From: Candidatus Zixiibacteriota bacterium
GTDB taxonomy: Bacteria; Zixibacteria; MSB-5A5; UBA10806
Assembly: GCA_020344055.1 (NCBI GenBank)
Contig: CP070813.1
Span: 483,133 to 540,225 of the forward strand
Reading direction: 5' to 3'
DNA length: 57,093 bases
Positions 17,021 to 25,884 of the stretch are shown here, piece after piece. The notes beneath the pieces are model-generated. The model was not told the DNA's origin. It saw nothing but the letters and a program-made list of their open reading frames with translations, and did not search any database. Positions within the stretch are counted from its first letter, which is position 1, and each line of letters starts with the position of its first letter. The translations under genes and the position numbers were made by a program.

Positions 17021-18808
17021 CTAAAGATCGATCTTTATGTTAATCTCATTCAAAAACGCCTTTTCCAGACGCGGAGCGAAAGCCTGACCGGGATTGAAAA
17101 TCGCAAAAATCCAGGAAAAGTTTAATCGTTTCCAGATATCCACTACGGCTATTACCAGGTCCAGCTCCCACCCGATATCGTCGCTTACGTTGTTGGGACG
17201 CGCCGGCGGGTCGACCAATTCGCCGCGAAGCTTGTCGTCGAGATGGTCTTGCCTGTATTTATGATATATCATTTCCGCGGAAATATTCCCATGAGGTTTT
17301 ATTCCCGCTCCAAACGTCGTTATTATAAGGTTGCTCAACTCCGGGTCCAGGAGTTCTCCATAATATTTGATCGTCTTATATCCCGCTAAATAATCGGTGT
17401 TATCTTCATAGCCGGTCTGGCGGAATTGGTTGGAAACAGCGTCTCCGCCGGTCTTATCTCCCGTCCCCACCGCATAAGCGACGGTTAACGAGGGTGAAAA
17501 TTTGATTTCTTGAGGAGCCACGGTAAGGCCTATATCTATCGCAGCCGCGTCCAGGTTCTCGCCTTTATCTTCGCCGGACAGCAAAGATCCCTCGGCCCAC
17601 AGCCTTAGATAGGGGGTCACGTCTCCGTAATATCGAGCCCCGTACCATATCGGTTCGCGGTTTCGCGTCTCGTCGCTGTCTTTTCTCAGGAAAATATATA
17701 AATCGAATAGATTCTCTCTATGAGGGAACCAGCGAACCTGCCAGAAAAAGTCCGTCCAGGTTTCGTACTTGTCCTTGATAGGGAAAACGCCGCTTATGTA
17801 CGCGGCGCTAAAAATTAGTTTATCAACTCCGTAATAATAACCCCTGATGGCGTCCAGGTATTCGTCGAATAGCCATTCCCGGCGCTCGTCGAAATCCTGT
17901 CTGCCGACCTGCAGGGCAAATCCCCTGTTCCCGATATTTCTCGCCAGAAGATAAAACTGCGTTATGTCGGCCTTCAGGTTGTCTGCCGGGGGATTACGTC
18001 TCTCGTCATTGATGTAATATTTTTTTTTCAATCTTAACTGCAGGAACGATTGAAAATGCCTATCGAAATTACCGATGGCCTCCAGGCGTATCTCGGGTTC
18101 GGTATCGCTGTTGTTCGAATCGAAATTCTCGGAAAGATCGAATTCCGTGTTGTTCCTGGCGGTTTGCCTGTATTCAGCATAGGCTGTAATTTCATTGGAG
18201 ATCTCAAATCCGCCGGCCTCATAGTATAATTTGGAGTATTTCAAATCGCCCCAGATATCGTCTTCCCTGTCCTCGAAAGAGCCCGCCGATTCGAGTATTT
18301 TGGTTTTTTCGATGAGAATTATTTTAAGCCCGTGGATTTCAATCGTATCAGGAGGGTCGCCGTCTATTAAAATCTTGGTGAGCGTTCCTTTAATCTTGTC
18401 GCTCTCTTTAACATCCTTTAATTTTATTTTGCTGGCTTCCCAGTATCCTCCTTCGCGAGGTTTGCAGCTTACTTCCACTCGCTGGCCGACTTTCAATGCT
18501 TTAAAATCATTCTCGGAATCGGAGAACTGGGTCTCATCGTCTATCTCAATCGGGATCCCATAAACCGTAATGAGCTCCCTTTCAGGATCAATCTCCTGTA
18601 TTTCTCCCCTTAATTTGGGACGTCGTTCCTTGGGAAGCTCTTCGATCCTTTTGGCGATGAAAACAGAGTTCTCGGCGTCCCATTCCCCCTTTATTTCCAG
18701 GGCCGGGATTTTATTGAAATCCACCCGCATATAGGCCGGCTCACCGCCATAGACCATGGAAAAAATCAATGCCGTCAAAACCAGTGGATTGAGAAATTTA
18801 TTTATCAT
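17021..18808 (-). CDS. AlgE-like outer-membrane export barrel with DUF5666-like domains
   Basis: 595 residues from the ATG at 18808, which follows GGAGGT; a longer frame to 18841 lacks a signal peptide at its start. Signal peptide INKFLNPLVLTALIFSMVYGG. Two DUF5666-like small beta domains follow (RPKLRGEIQEIDPERELITV, and KIKGTLTKILIDGDP). From ~190 to the end the pattern is that of an alginate-export-type beta barrel: alternating strands, FALQVGRQDFDERREWLFDE in the middle, and a typical FAIFNPGQAFAP near the end. Role by family: outer-membrane channel for an anionic polysaccharide. Its place after an ABC exporter, kinases and glycosyltransferases supports export of the glycan made by this locus. 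Confidence 0.8.
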   Translation of the reverse strand: MINKFLNPLVLTALIFSMVYGGEPAYMRVDFNKIPALEIKGEWDAENSVFIAKRIEELPKERRPKLRGEIQEIDPERELITVYGIPIEIDDETQFSDSENDFKALKVGQRVEVSCKPREGGYWEASKIKLKDVKESDKIKGTLTKILIDGDPPDTIEIHGLKIILIEKTKILESAGSFEDREDDIWGDLKYSKLYYEAGGFEISNEITAYAEYRQTARNNTEFDLSENFDSNNSDTEPEIRLEAIGNFDRHFQSFLQLRLKKKYYINDERRNPPADNLKADITQFYLLARNIGNRGFALQVGRQDFDERREWLFDEYLDAIRGYYYGVDKLIFSAAYISGVFPIKDKYETWTDFFWQVRWFPHRENLFDLYIFLRKDSDETRNREPIWYGARYYGDVTPYLRLWAEGSLLSGEDKGENLDAAAIDIGLTVAPQEIKFSPSLTVAYAVGTGDKTGGDAVSNQFRQTGYEDNTDYLAGYKTIKYYGELLDPELSNLIITTFGAGIKPHGNISAEMIYHKYRQDHLDDKLRGELVDPPARPNNVSDDIGWELDLVIAVVDIWKRLNFSWIFAIFNPGQAFAPRLEKAFLNEINIKIDL

Positions 18809-20117
18809 AAGCACCTCCGGATAATTGTTTTCCGAGATCATCTAACGGTTGAGTTAAAAGTTCCGGCCCGATATGCCTCCATCGCGGACGCAATAAATAC
18901 AGGGCGGATAGACGCAATAGGGCCGCCCTTATCCACCACATCGTCCTTTCCGGGAAATCGCGATCGGAATTGTCATAAGATTTGATAAAAGCATCTATTC
19001 CCCTATCGATATTTACGGCGCAATCCGGGTGCTGGATTCTTCTCAGGATTAAATGAGCTATAAAATTCCCCGCGTCGAGGGCCGGGTCTGCCAGGGCGGC
19101 GTTATCGCAATCCAGTAAAGCGGATCGATTTTCGGAGTATAAAAACTGTTTATCGAAGAAATCGCGATGCGACAACACGGTTTTTGAGGACCCTTCCGGG
19201 ATCTCGCGTGAAAGGTCGCTAAATCTCGATTTAAAGCTGTCCGCGAATTCCGGATACATATTACTAATTAACTCCAGAAGCTTCCGAAGGTTTCCAAGCT
19301 CGTCGCTTATTGTGTAGATTTTCAAATCAACCGTATCTATACCATGAAGTTTCAGAAGTGCTCTCCCGCCCGCCGAACACCCCTGACTGAAAATAGCTTT
19401 ATCCATTAAAAAATGCAATGACAATCCGGGAATGTCTTCCATGAAAATGGCCGTAAGTTCGCCGTCGCTTCGCAGAATTCGGGGGATAGTGATGCCATCA
19501 GGCGAATTATAATTGAAACCCTTCTTTTCCAGCTCGCTGAGTATCCTCACCGCTTTGTCAAAACGGGAGCTATGAAAAGCCTTAACCACTACCTTTTTCC
19601 GAGTGAAAGATCCATTTTGGGCGTTAACGGTATACCGTAAAACGCATCTCTTCTCCATGCGATATCCCAGGACTTCGCAGCCGGCCAATTCTACATCAGC
19701 GCCGAGAATCGCCCGCAGTGATCCGGAGATATCGGATTTCTTCCCAAACCGGGTGAGCCTTTTTAGCGACTTAAGCCGCGGATCGAATGGAAATATCGGG
19801 ATTATCAAACGGACATCATCCAGTATGATGCAATCGTATCCGGAATTTCCAACATAATCTGGCCACGGTCCGCCAGGCGCGAGCAGATGACCGCAAAGAA
19901 TCATCTTTTCGGTTCCGGGCGACCCGGATTTCCTCGGATACAACTCATATTGAATAGTAAGCCCGCCGTCTTTTCGGGGAAATACCCTTGTAACATACAA
20001 TTTAGAGATCGAAATGTCTCTGCCGGAAATCTTCCCGAATTCACGCTGGAGCCGATCGCGCATTCTCCCTTCATCAATGATCAGTTCGAAGTTTTTATGA
20101 GGAGATTGAATTTTCAT
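18798..20117 (-). CDS. APH-fold phosphotransferase (second of a pair)
   Basis: 439 residues from the ATG at 20117, which overlaps the upstream stop as ATGA; frames from 20135 or 20168 are longer but have poor ribosome-binding sites. The C-terminal half has the aminoglycoside-phosphotransferase-type motifs: LSHRDFFDKQ (catalytic Brenner loop) and LLDCDNAALADPALDAGNF (metal-binding Asp). The N-terminal ~190 residues resemble its neighbour only weakly. In the family these ATP-dependent kinases act on amino sugars, choline or other small hydroxylated substrates. Inside a glycan locus a sugar or glycolipid kinase is likelier than drug resistance. Tandem copies suggest two successive or alternative phosphorylations. 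Confidence 0.82.
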   Translation of the reverse strand: MKIQSPHKNFELIIDEGRMRDRLQREFGKISGRDISISKLYVTRVFPRKDGGLTIQYELYPRKSGSPGTEKMILCGHLLAPGGPWPDYVGNSGYDCIILDDVRLIIPIFPFDPRLKSLKRLTRFGKKSDISGSLRAILGADVELAGCEVLGYRMEKRCVLRYTVNAQNGSFTRKKVVVKAFHSSRFDKAVRILSELEKKGFNYNSPDGITIPRILRSDGELTAIFMEDIPGLSLHFLMDKAIFSQGCSAGGRALLKLHGIDTVDLKIYTISDELGNLRKLLELISNMYPEFADSFKSRFSDLSREIPEGSSKTVLSHRDFFDKQFLYSENRSALLDCDNAALADPALDAGNFIAHLILRRIQHPDCAVNIDRGIDAFIKSYDNSDRDFPERTMWWIRAALLRLSALYLLRPRWRHIGPELLTQPLDDLGKQLSGGAYDK

Positions 20118-21481
20118 GATAGCAGAGACTGACATTGCCTCAATATCTGGGCCGTTTTTACGCGCCATCCCGGTTCGAGACCCCTGAAAGGATTAACCGC
20201 AAGCTGGTATAGCCCGAAAACGGTCCAGAATTTGATTCTGTTCTCGTCAAGTTTTTTGCCGATAGATTTTTCATAGGCGGAAAGGAATACGTTCTCAATG
20301 AGATCATCATTATTGATTTTGCCTTTGAGTCTTAATAACCTGATATGCGCGATAAAATTACCAAGATCCGCAGCCGGGTCGCCTAAATAGCAGCGGTCGA
20401 AATCGATTATTCCCACCCGCCTGCCTTTTATGATTACCTGGCCGGGGTAAAAATCGCCGTGGACGAATCCGGCAATATGCCCCGAGTATCTTTCAATCGA
20501 ATTAAATAGATTGTCATGGATCAGTCCCGCGGTCTTTGAAAGATCGGGCGCGATTTCCGAGATCATTTCGTAGGAGGCTTCGGCGCTTTCAATCAACGCC
20601 GTGAGCGGAAGTATCGGCAAATTATCCAACTTCAGTCCGTGTAGCGAGGCAATGGCTCCTGCCGTTGAGGTTAAGGTTTCAATTTCATTGCCCTTTATGC
20701 GATCGACCAATGTTTTCCCCGCCAGCCTCTCCATGAGCAATATTCTGCGATCGGGGAGATATACTATGGGTTCCGGAATATTGAAACGCTCGTCTTTTAA
20801 CGAAAATTGATATAACGATTTATGTATATCAAAAACCTTTTGGCCGCTATCATCGGCGTAGATTCTGGCGAAGACGCTAAATTTTTCTTTATACCCGATG
20901 GCATCTTTGGCCGCTTTGGAGTTGAAACGGATGACTGCACGCCGTTCCGGTTTGTATCGCATTATTCTAAATCTGAATTGTCTATCGGAAATCCTCCATT
21001 CCCTTTCGGAGTACTTTTCGTAGTGCTGATATAAAATTCTCTGGATTTTTTTGGGATTTTCGATTATTCTCAAACCGTCTATAACGGGATCATTGGGGAA
21101 TAGATAAAGTATGGCGTTGTGTTCGGCAAGGAGCTTATAAGTGCCTATTCCGCAAAAATCCGCCCAGCGATGAATACGGTTTTTTTCTTCGGCCGCTGAG
21201 AAATCTTCTTTTGTATAAAGCTTTACGTAAACCGGGAGTTCCCTGACTCCGAAAGCCAGCTTACCATCAAACTTAATCCAGTATACGACGATACAATTCG
21301 TGCGCGGTTTATACCTTATGTAAGAAACTTCGCAGCTCGATATCGATGCTCCGATTTTTTTAAAATGCTCTGTGAGCAATTTTTGTATCATCCCGGCATC
21401 GAACATGGCGGGAAGACCGGGAAGATTTTTATCGGGAGGAATATCCAATTTAAAATTGTTTTTATCTAGCTGTTTTTTCAT
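20114..21481 (-). CDS. APH-fold phosphotransferase (first of a pair)
   Basis: 455 residues. Catalytic loop AGFVHGDFYPGQVII and metal site VGIIDFDRCYLGDPAADLGNF identify the aminoglycoside/choline-kinase-like fold; the segment RRILLMERLAGKTL is the hinge region. The N-terminal ~200 residues, with SYIRYKPRTNCIVVYWI and a second MRYKPERRAVIRF, look like a duplicated nucleotide-lobe-like or substrate-binding extension, so the protein is longer than typical ~300-residue APH enzymes. It lies 10 bp after the ABC exporter gene and overlaps the next kinase by ATGA. Probable role: phosphorylation of a sugar or lipid-linked intermediate of the glycan pathway; substrate unknown. Confidence 0.83.
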   Translation of the reverse strand: MKKQLDKNNFKLDIPPDKNLPGLPAMFDAGMIQKLLTEHFKKIGASISSCEVSYIRYKPRTNCIVVYWIKFDGKLAFGVRELPVYVKLYTKEDFSAAEEKNRIHRWADFCGIGTYKLLAEHNAILYLFPNDPVIDGLRIIENPKKIQRILYQHYEKYSEREWRISDRQFRFRIMRYKPERRAVIRFNSKAAKDAIGYKEKFSVFARIYADDSGQKVFDIHKSLYQFSLKDERFNIPEPIVYLPDRRILLMERLAGKTLVDRIKGNEIETLTSTAGAIASLHGLKLDNLPILPLTALIESAEASYEMISEIAPDLSKTAGLIHDNLFNSIERYSGHIAGFVHGDFYPGQVIIKGRRVGIIDFDRCYLGDPAADLGNFIAHIRLLRLKGKINNDDLIENVFLSAYEKSIGKKLDENRIKFWTVFGLYQLAVNPFRGLEPGWRVKTAQILRQCQSLLS

Positions 21482-21491
21482 TGTAAGCGTT

Positions 21492-23354
21492 TCAAGAATT
21501 CATTTCGCCTTTTATCGGGTTTCCCGGCCATTCGGAATATCCTGTTCGGATTATCTCATGCGATACGAAACCGTAAAATTCGCCTTTTATATCCAGCAAT
21601 TCTCCGGGATCGCCCTCTTCCACAAGCCGACCTTCACGTATAAAAATAGTCCAGTCGGCAAGCTCCAGGAAGTTCAAGCGGTGGGTGATGATACACAGGG
21701 TATGGTTTTCTTTCATAATGCGCAGGGCATTCTTGGCTTCCTTTTCGGCATGTATATCCAGACCCGTAGCGGGTTCATCGAATATCATCACCGGCGAGTT
21801 CCTTAATGTGGCTCGGGCGAAACTTATCCGCTGGCGTTGACCGCCGGATAGGGTGGCTCCTCCCTCTCCCACCAGGGTCTCGTAACCGTCAGGGAACTTT
21901 TTTATAAATTCGTCGGCGCCCGCCTTTTTTGCCGCGTTTTCAATTTCCTCCATTGTGGCCCGAGGCCTGCCAAATGCTATATTTTCCGCCAGCGTTGTTC
22001 GGAACAGGAAGGTGTCCTGCGTGAGGCTCGTAATCCGTTTGCGCAGACTCTTTACCCGGTATTCCGAAATATCCCGGCCATCCACGAATATTGTTCCCTT
22101 TTGCGGTTCGTATAATCTCAATAGCAATTTCGCAACCGTGGATTTGCCCGCGCCCGTAGGTCCTATAATAACGGTGGTCTTCCCGGGCGGTATAACGAGA
22201 TTCAGACCTACCAGAACGGGGCTGCCCTCTACGTATGAGAAATGAACGTTTTCGAACCTGATATCGCCTTTTATCTTACCTGCCGATACGGCGTTTTCGC
22301 GGTCTTTTACCTCCGGTTCAATCTCGAGTATTTCCATAATCTTTTCGCCTCTAACGACCGCCTTGGCCGTGCGGGCCGAAAGATCCGCGACTTTTCTTAT
22401 GGGTCTATAGATGCCTCGAAGATAGGAAATGAAAATTATAAGATCGCCGGGCGAGATGGTGCCGGCTAAGGCCTTACGGGCTCCCAGGAGAAGCACCAGC
22501 GCCATTCCAACCGCCGATATAATATCGACAACGCGGGCATATTTTGCCGCCAGCCTGGCGGCCCTGAGGCCGGCCCTGTAATCGCGACCGATAGATTTTC
22601 CAATTAGCTTATCACGCCTTTTCTCCTGGGCGAACGCTTTTACCTGGCTGATCCCGGAAAGAGTCTCTTCCATGGTCGCCACCATCCTGCCGTATTTTTC
22701 CCTCTGGCGGCTGGCGGCCGATTTTATCTCCCTGGAAAATCTGAACGCCGATATAACAAAAAATGGCATTACCGCTATTATGACCAGCGCGAGCTGCCAA
22801 TCCAGAACGAAAACCACGGCGAGCATCCCGATAATTATCACAAACTGCCCCACCAGCCGGATCACGGTTTCCACCATGAGATCCTGCAGAAGATTTATGT
22901 CGCCCGTTAGACTTGTTATCAGCTCACCGGTTTCCCTGTAATCGTGATACGACTGAGGCAGCCTCTGAATATGCGAGAAAAGCTGCAAACGTATGGCCGC
23001 CGTTACCCCGTGTCCGGCGGTTTTGGCCAGAATGTTTTGAGAATATCCGAAGAAACCGTTTAATCCCGCGATCGCGAGTACCGCGCCGGCCGCGATTATG
23101 ATAACCGTCCAGGGATCGGCGCTCATCAGCGGGGCAAATAAACTGCCGGATGAGTCATTCGAAGGCTGCAATATGTAATCGAAAACTATCTTCAAAGGCC
23201 AGGGACGGAGAAGGGTCATTATAGAAACGCCTAAAAGAGCCAGGGTGCTTAATAATAGCTTGATTTTAAAAGGCCCGAGGTGTTGACCGAAATGGGAATA
23301 TATGCGCTTCAGACTCTTAATATTTATTCTTGGTAATCCGTAACGTATTTTCAT
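21492..23354 (-). CDS. MsbA-like ABC exporter (fused permease and ATPase)
   Basis: 620 residues. Residues ~30-330 form a six-helix exporter domain (KLLLSTLALLGVSIMTLL, TVIIIAAGAVLAIAGL and others). The ATPase domain follows: Walker A GPTGAGKST, signature LSGGQRQRISFARATL, Walker B VMIFDEPATGLD and the switch His in IITHRLN. Half-transporters of this type work as homodimers and flip lipids or lipid-linked glycans across the inner membrane. The gene shares ATGA with the upstream glycosyltransferase and is followed by the two APH-type kinases. It probably flips the lipid-linked product of the three glycosyltransferases. Confidence 0.92.
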   Translation of the reverse strand: MKIRYGLPRINIKSLKRIYSHFGQHLGPFKIKLLLSTLALLGVSIMTLLRPWPLKIVFDYILQPSNDSSGSLFAPLMSADPWTVIIIAAGAVLAIAGLNGFFGYSQNILAKTAGHGVTAAIRLQLFSHIQRLPQSYHDYRETGELITSLTGDINLLQDLMVETVIRLVGQFVIIIGMLAVVFVLDWQLALVIIAVMPFFVISAFRFSREIKSAASRQREKYGRMVATMEETLSGISQVKAFAQEKRRDKLIGKSIGRDYRAGLRAARLAAKYARVVDIISAVGMALVLLLGARKALAGTISPGDLIIFISYLRGIYRPIRKVADLSARTAKAVVRGEKIMEILEIEPEVKDRENAVSAGKIKGDIRFENVHFSYVEGSPVLVGLNLVIPPGKTTVIIGPTGAGKSTVAKLLLRLYEPQKGTIFVDGRDISEYRVKSLRKRITSLTQDTFLFRTTLAENIAFGRPRATMEEIENAAKKAGADEFIKKFPDGYETLVGEGGATLSGGQRQRISFARATLRNSPVMIFDEPATGLDIHAEKEAKNALRIMKENHTLCIITHRLNFLELADWTIFIREGRLVEEGDPGELLDIKGEFYGFVSHEIIRTGYSEWPGNPIKGEMNS

Positions 23355-24583
23355 ATCCGATAATTTCTCTTTTCTAATTTTCTGATGGCATCGAGAATCT
23401 TATCGGCTCGCTGGCTCCAGGTGTGCCTGGTTCGGGCCTCTATCTGGGCCCTCTCGCCGAGCCGTCGGCGAAGATCGGGATTGTCTTTTAATTTCTCCAG
23501 CGCCTTCCGCAGCGAAATAGTGTCGCCCGGTTGTACCAGCAGAGCGGTTTTTTCGTGGGTCAGGACGCTTGAGATCTGGCCTATGTTGGACGCCACTATG
23601 GCCTTGCCCGCCGCCATGTACTCAAAAATCTTCAATGACGAAAAATAAAAATTGTCCATTCCGGGATAAGGCGCCACCAGCACGTCGGCCTCCTGCAACA
23701 GCTCAGGAATTTTATCGTAATCCACCGCGCCTGTAAACGTGACTTTCCCATCAATTTTCAAATCTCTGCATCTTTTTTCCGGCCAGCCACCCGTTTTCTT
23801 GTTATCGCCTATTATCAGGAGGCGATAATCATCATGTCTTTCCGCCATCGCGGCGAAAGAATCGATAAGAATCTCCACGCCGTGCCACGGCTTCAGGCTG
23901 CCGAGGAAACCGATGGTGAACTTGTCGTTCCCCAATGAATCCGGTTTGTGTCTCGATGAGGAAAAATGGTCGACCCTGACGCCGTTGGGAACCACTGTTA
24001 CCTGCGCATTTGGTTGCTTATCCGTTATATATTCCCTGAGCTCATTGGAAACCGCAATTATATGATCGGTATCGACAAACAGACGATCCTCGACCGCCTG
24101 AGCTATCCTGGAAAGCGCCAGACGTCTGTAATTTGTAGCTTCACTTACCAGCGGCGCGTTGACTTCCAGGATATGGGGGATTTCATGTTTCCTGCAGAAT
24201 CTCAGACCGGCGGTATTAAAAAGCGAATATCTCTCATAAACAACATCGAACCTGTTTTGAGCATAGATCTTCTCTAAAAGATTCTCTATTTCGGGATTCC
24301 TGAGAAAATCCTCAAATTCGCTTTTTAACCTGTACTCACCGGGTAAATCTTTCAAAAATGGAAGTATTCCCTCCGCGCTCGCGTTGGGAAGATTGTAGGC
24401 CGAATAGCCGGCATTTTCAGGCAAATAATCGGAAGCCTCTCTGGCGATAACGATTACATTGCAGTTTTTCAGCGAGAAACAGGAGACTATCTCCCGCATA
24501 TGAATCGATCCGCCTTTAGTTCCCCCGTATGGGATTCCGGAATCGGCGCAAAGATAAAGGATGTTCAAAAGATCGTTCTTCAT
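23351..24583 (-). CDS. GT4-family glycosyltransferase
   Basis: 410 residues, GT-B fold. N-terminal half: NILYLCADSGIPYGGTKGGS, the glycine-rich acceptor-side loop of the family. C-terminal half: KFTIGFLGSLKPWHGVEILI (start of the donor domain), VTFTGAVDYDKIPELLQEAD and the E-x7-E region KIFEYMAAGKAIVASNIG. These are hallmarks of retaining GT4 enzymes using a nucleotide sugar. It has ATGA overlaps at both ends, with the upstream GT4 and the downstream ABC exporter, so its dosage is tied to both. Donor and acceptor sugars cannot be inferred, although UDP-glucuronate is a candidate given the dehydrogenase in the locus. Confidence 0.9.
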   Translation of the reverse strand: MKNDLLNILYLCADSGIPYGGTKGGSIHMREIVSCFSLKNCNVIVIAREASDYLPENAGYSAYNLPNASAEGILPFLKDLPGEYRLKSEFEDFLRNPEIENLLEKIYAQNRFDVVYERYSLFNTAGLRFCRKHEIPHILEVNAPLVSEATNYRRLALSRIAQAVEDRLFVDTDHIIAVSNELREYITDKQPNAQVTVVPNGVRVDHFSSSRHKPDSLGNDKFTIGFLGSLKPWHGVEILIDSFAAMAERHDDYRLLIIGDNKKTGGWPEKRCRDLKIDGKVTFTGAVDYDKIPELLQEADVLVAPYPGMDNFYFSSLKIFEYMAAGKAIVASNIGQISSVLTHEKTALLVQPGDTISLRKALEKLKDNPDLRRRLGERAQIEARTRHTWSQRADKILDAIRKLEKRNYRI

Positions 24584-25884
24584 TCGGCGCCGAACCTTAT
24601 TGTTTTTTTGGATTTCTTACTCGCTTCGCTCTCTATACTCTCGACGAAGAGATCTCTTAACAGTCCAACGTTCTTTTCAATATCAAAAGACTCCCCGGCC
24701 TTTTCCAGCCCCGCTTTGGAATATTCTTCTCTTATATCTGCCGAGTTCAGCAGACGCTCTATCTCATCCGCCAGCGAGGCCGCATCATCCGGAGGAACCA
24801 GGACACCGTGTACCCCCGATTCTATTATCTCCGGAATGCCTGATATATTGGTGGAGATCGCCGGCAGGCCGCAGGCCAGTGCCTCCAGGAGTACTGTGGG
24901 TAAAGCGTCGCGGTTACCGTCCTCGGCAATTCTGCAGGGAAGACAGAGCAACGTCGCCCTGCCCATCAAATCCATAATCTCGTCGTGAATCCTGGCTCCG
25001 AGGAATTCCACTACATCTTCAAGACCCAGATTATTACGTTTATCAAGTAACATGTCGGCTTCCGAACCGTCTCCGACTATGACGCATCTGAACGCCGTAC
25101 CGCGCCTTCTCAATATGTCGCAGGCGTCGAGCAGAGTGTCGAAACCCTTTTTGGGTACGAGCCTGCCGGCGCCCAGAATCAGATCCTTTTCGCGAGCCGA
25201 TGTCGGCGTATATATAATATTTTCCAGGGCGACGCCGTTGAAGATCACGTCTATTTTGTCCGGTTCCAATCCCGGGTTGTGATCAAGCAGATAATTCTTA
25301 TTGTAATCGGTAACGGTAACGGCGAACTCCGCGGCCTGAAGCTTTTCGCCGAGCAGATGTTCTTGCATGTTATATACATAAATGTCTTTCGCGTGCGCGG
25401 TAAAACTGAAAGGGACCGAGGCGATCCCGCTCGCAAAATACGCGATCGTGCTTGAGATGCTCCCGAAATGGGAATGGATATGACTTATCCCGAGTTCCCT
25501 GATTCTGACCGCGACCCAGGCGCTGTATAACACATAGCCCATAAGATTGTTGTCTTTATCGTTTAACACCCGTTCCATGAGTTTCCAGAAGTTCTCCTTG
25601 CGTGACATCAGCAGCGGCCAGACTTCTCCCAACCATAAGACCCATTTTTTAATATCCAGATCTTCGAGATAATAAACCGGAGCCCGCAGGTTCGATAATT
25701 TCGGATGGAATTTACCCTCGTTCGGCTTTTTTAAAGAGAATATGGTGATCTCGACTCCCTGGCGCTCCAGTTCGAGCATCTCGTTTAAAATAAAAGTCTC
25801 GGATAAACGCGGAAACATTTTCAAGATATAGGCTAGCTTTATTTTTTCGCCACCTGGCGTCATAGGGTCATTGCCTTTCATCAT
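24580..25884 (-). CDS. GT4-family glycosyltransferase (WcaL-like)
   Basis: 434 residues. The start KLAYILKMFPRLSETFILNE matches the exopolysaccharide GT4 subgroup to which colanic-acid WcaL belongs. HSHFGSISSTIAYFAS and FSFTAHAKDIYVYNM follow in the N-terminal half. The donor domain has GAGRLVPKKGFDTLLDAC, VEFLGARIHDEIMDLM and VLLEALACGLPAISTNISGIPE with the paired acidic residues. It overlaps both neighbours by ATGA. Subgroup similarity supports a role in building an extracellular polysaccharide repeat unit on a lipid carrier at the cytoplasmic face of the membrane. Confidence 0.9.
   Translation of the reverse strand: MMKGNDPMTPGGEKIKLAYILKMFPRLSETFILNEMLELERQGVEITIFSLKKPNEGKFHPKLSNLRAPVYYLEDLDIKKWVLWLGEVWPLLMSRKENFWKLMERVLNDKDNNLMGYVLYSAWVAVRIRELGISHIHSHFGSISSTIAYFASGIASVPFSFTAHAKDIYVYNMQEHLLGEKLQAAEFAVTVTDYNKNYLLDHNPGLEPDKIDVIFNGVALENIIYTPTSAREKDLILGAGRLVPKKGFDTLLDACDILRRRGTAFRCVIVGDGSEADMLLDKRNNLGLEDVVEFLGARIHDEIMDLMGRATLLCLPCRIAEDGNRDALPTVLLEALACGLPAISTNISGIPEIIESGVHGVLVPPDDAASLADEIERLLNSADIREEYSKAGLEKAGESFDIEKNVGLLRDLFVESIESEASKKSKKTIRFGAE

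Noticed and set aside
18798..21481. Aminoglycoside resistance genes
   Set aside because: The APH fold is clear, but the long N-terminal extensions, the tandem arrangement and the glycan-locus context argue against antibiotic phosphotransferases.
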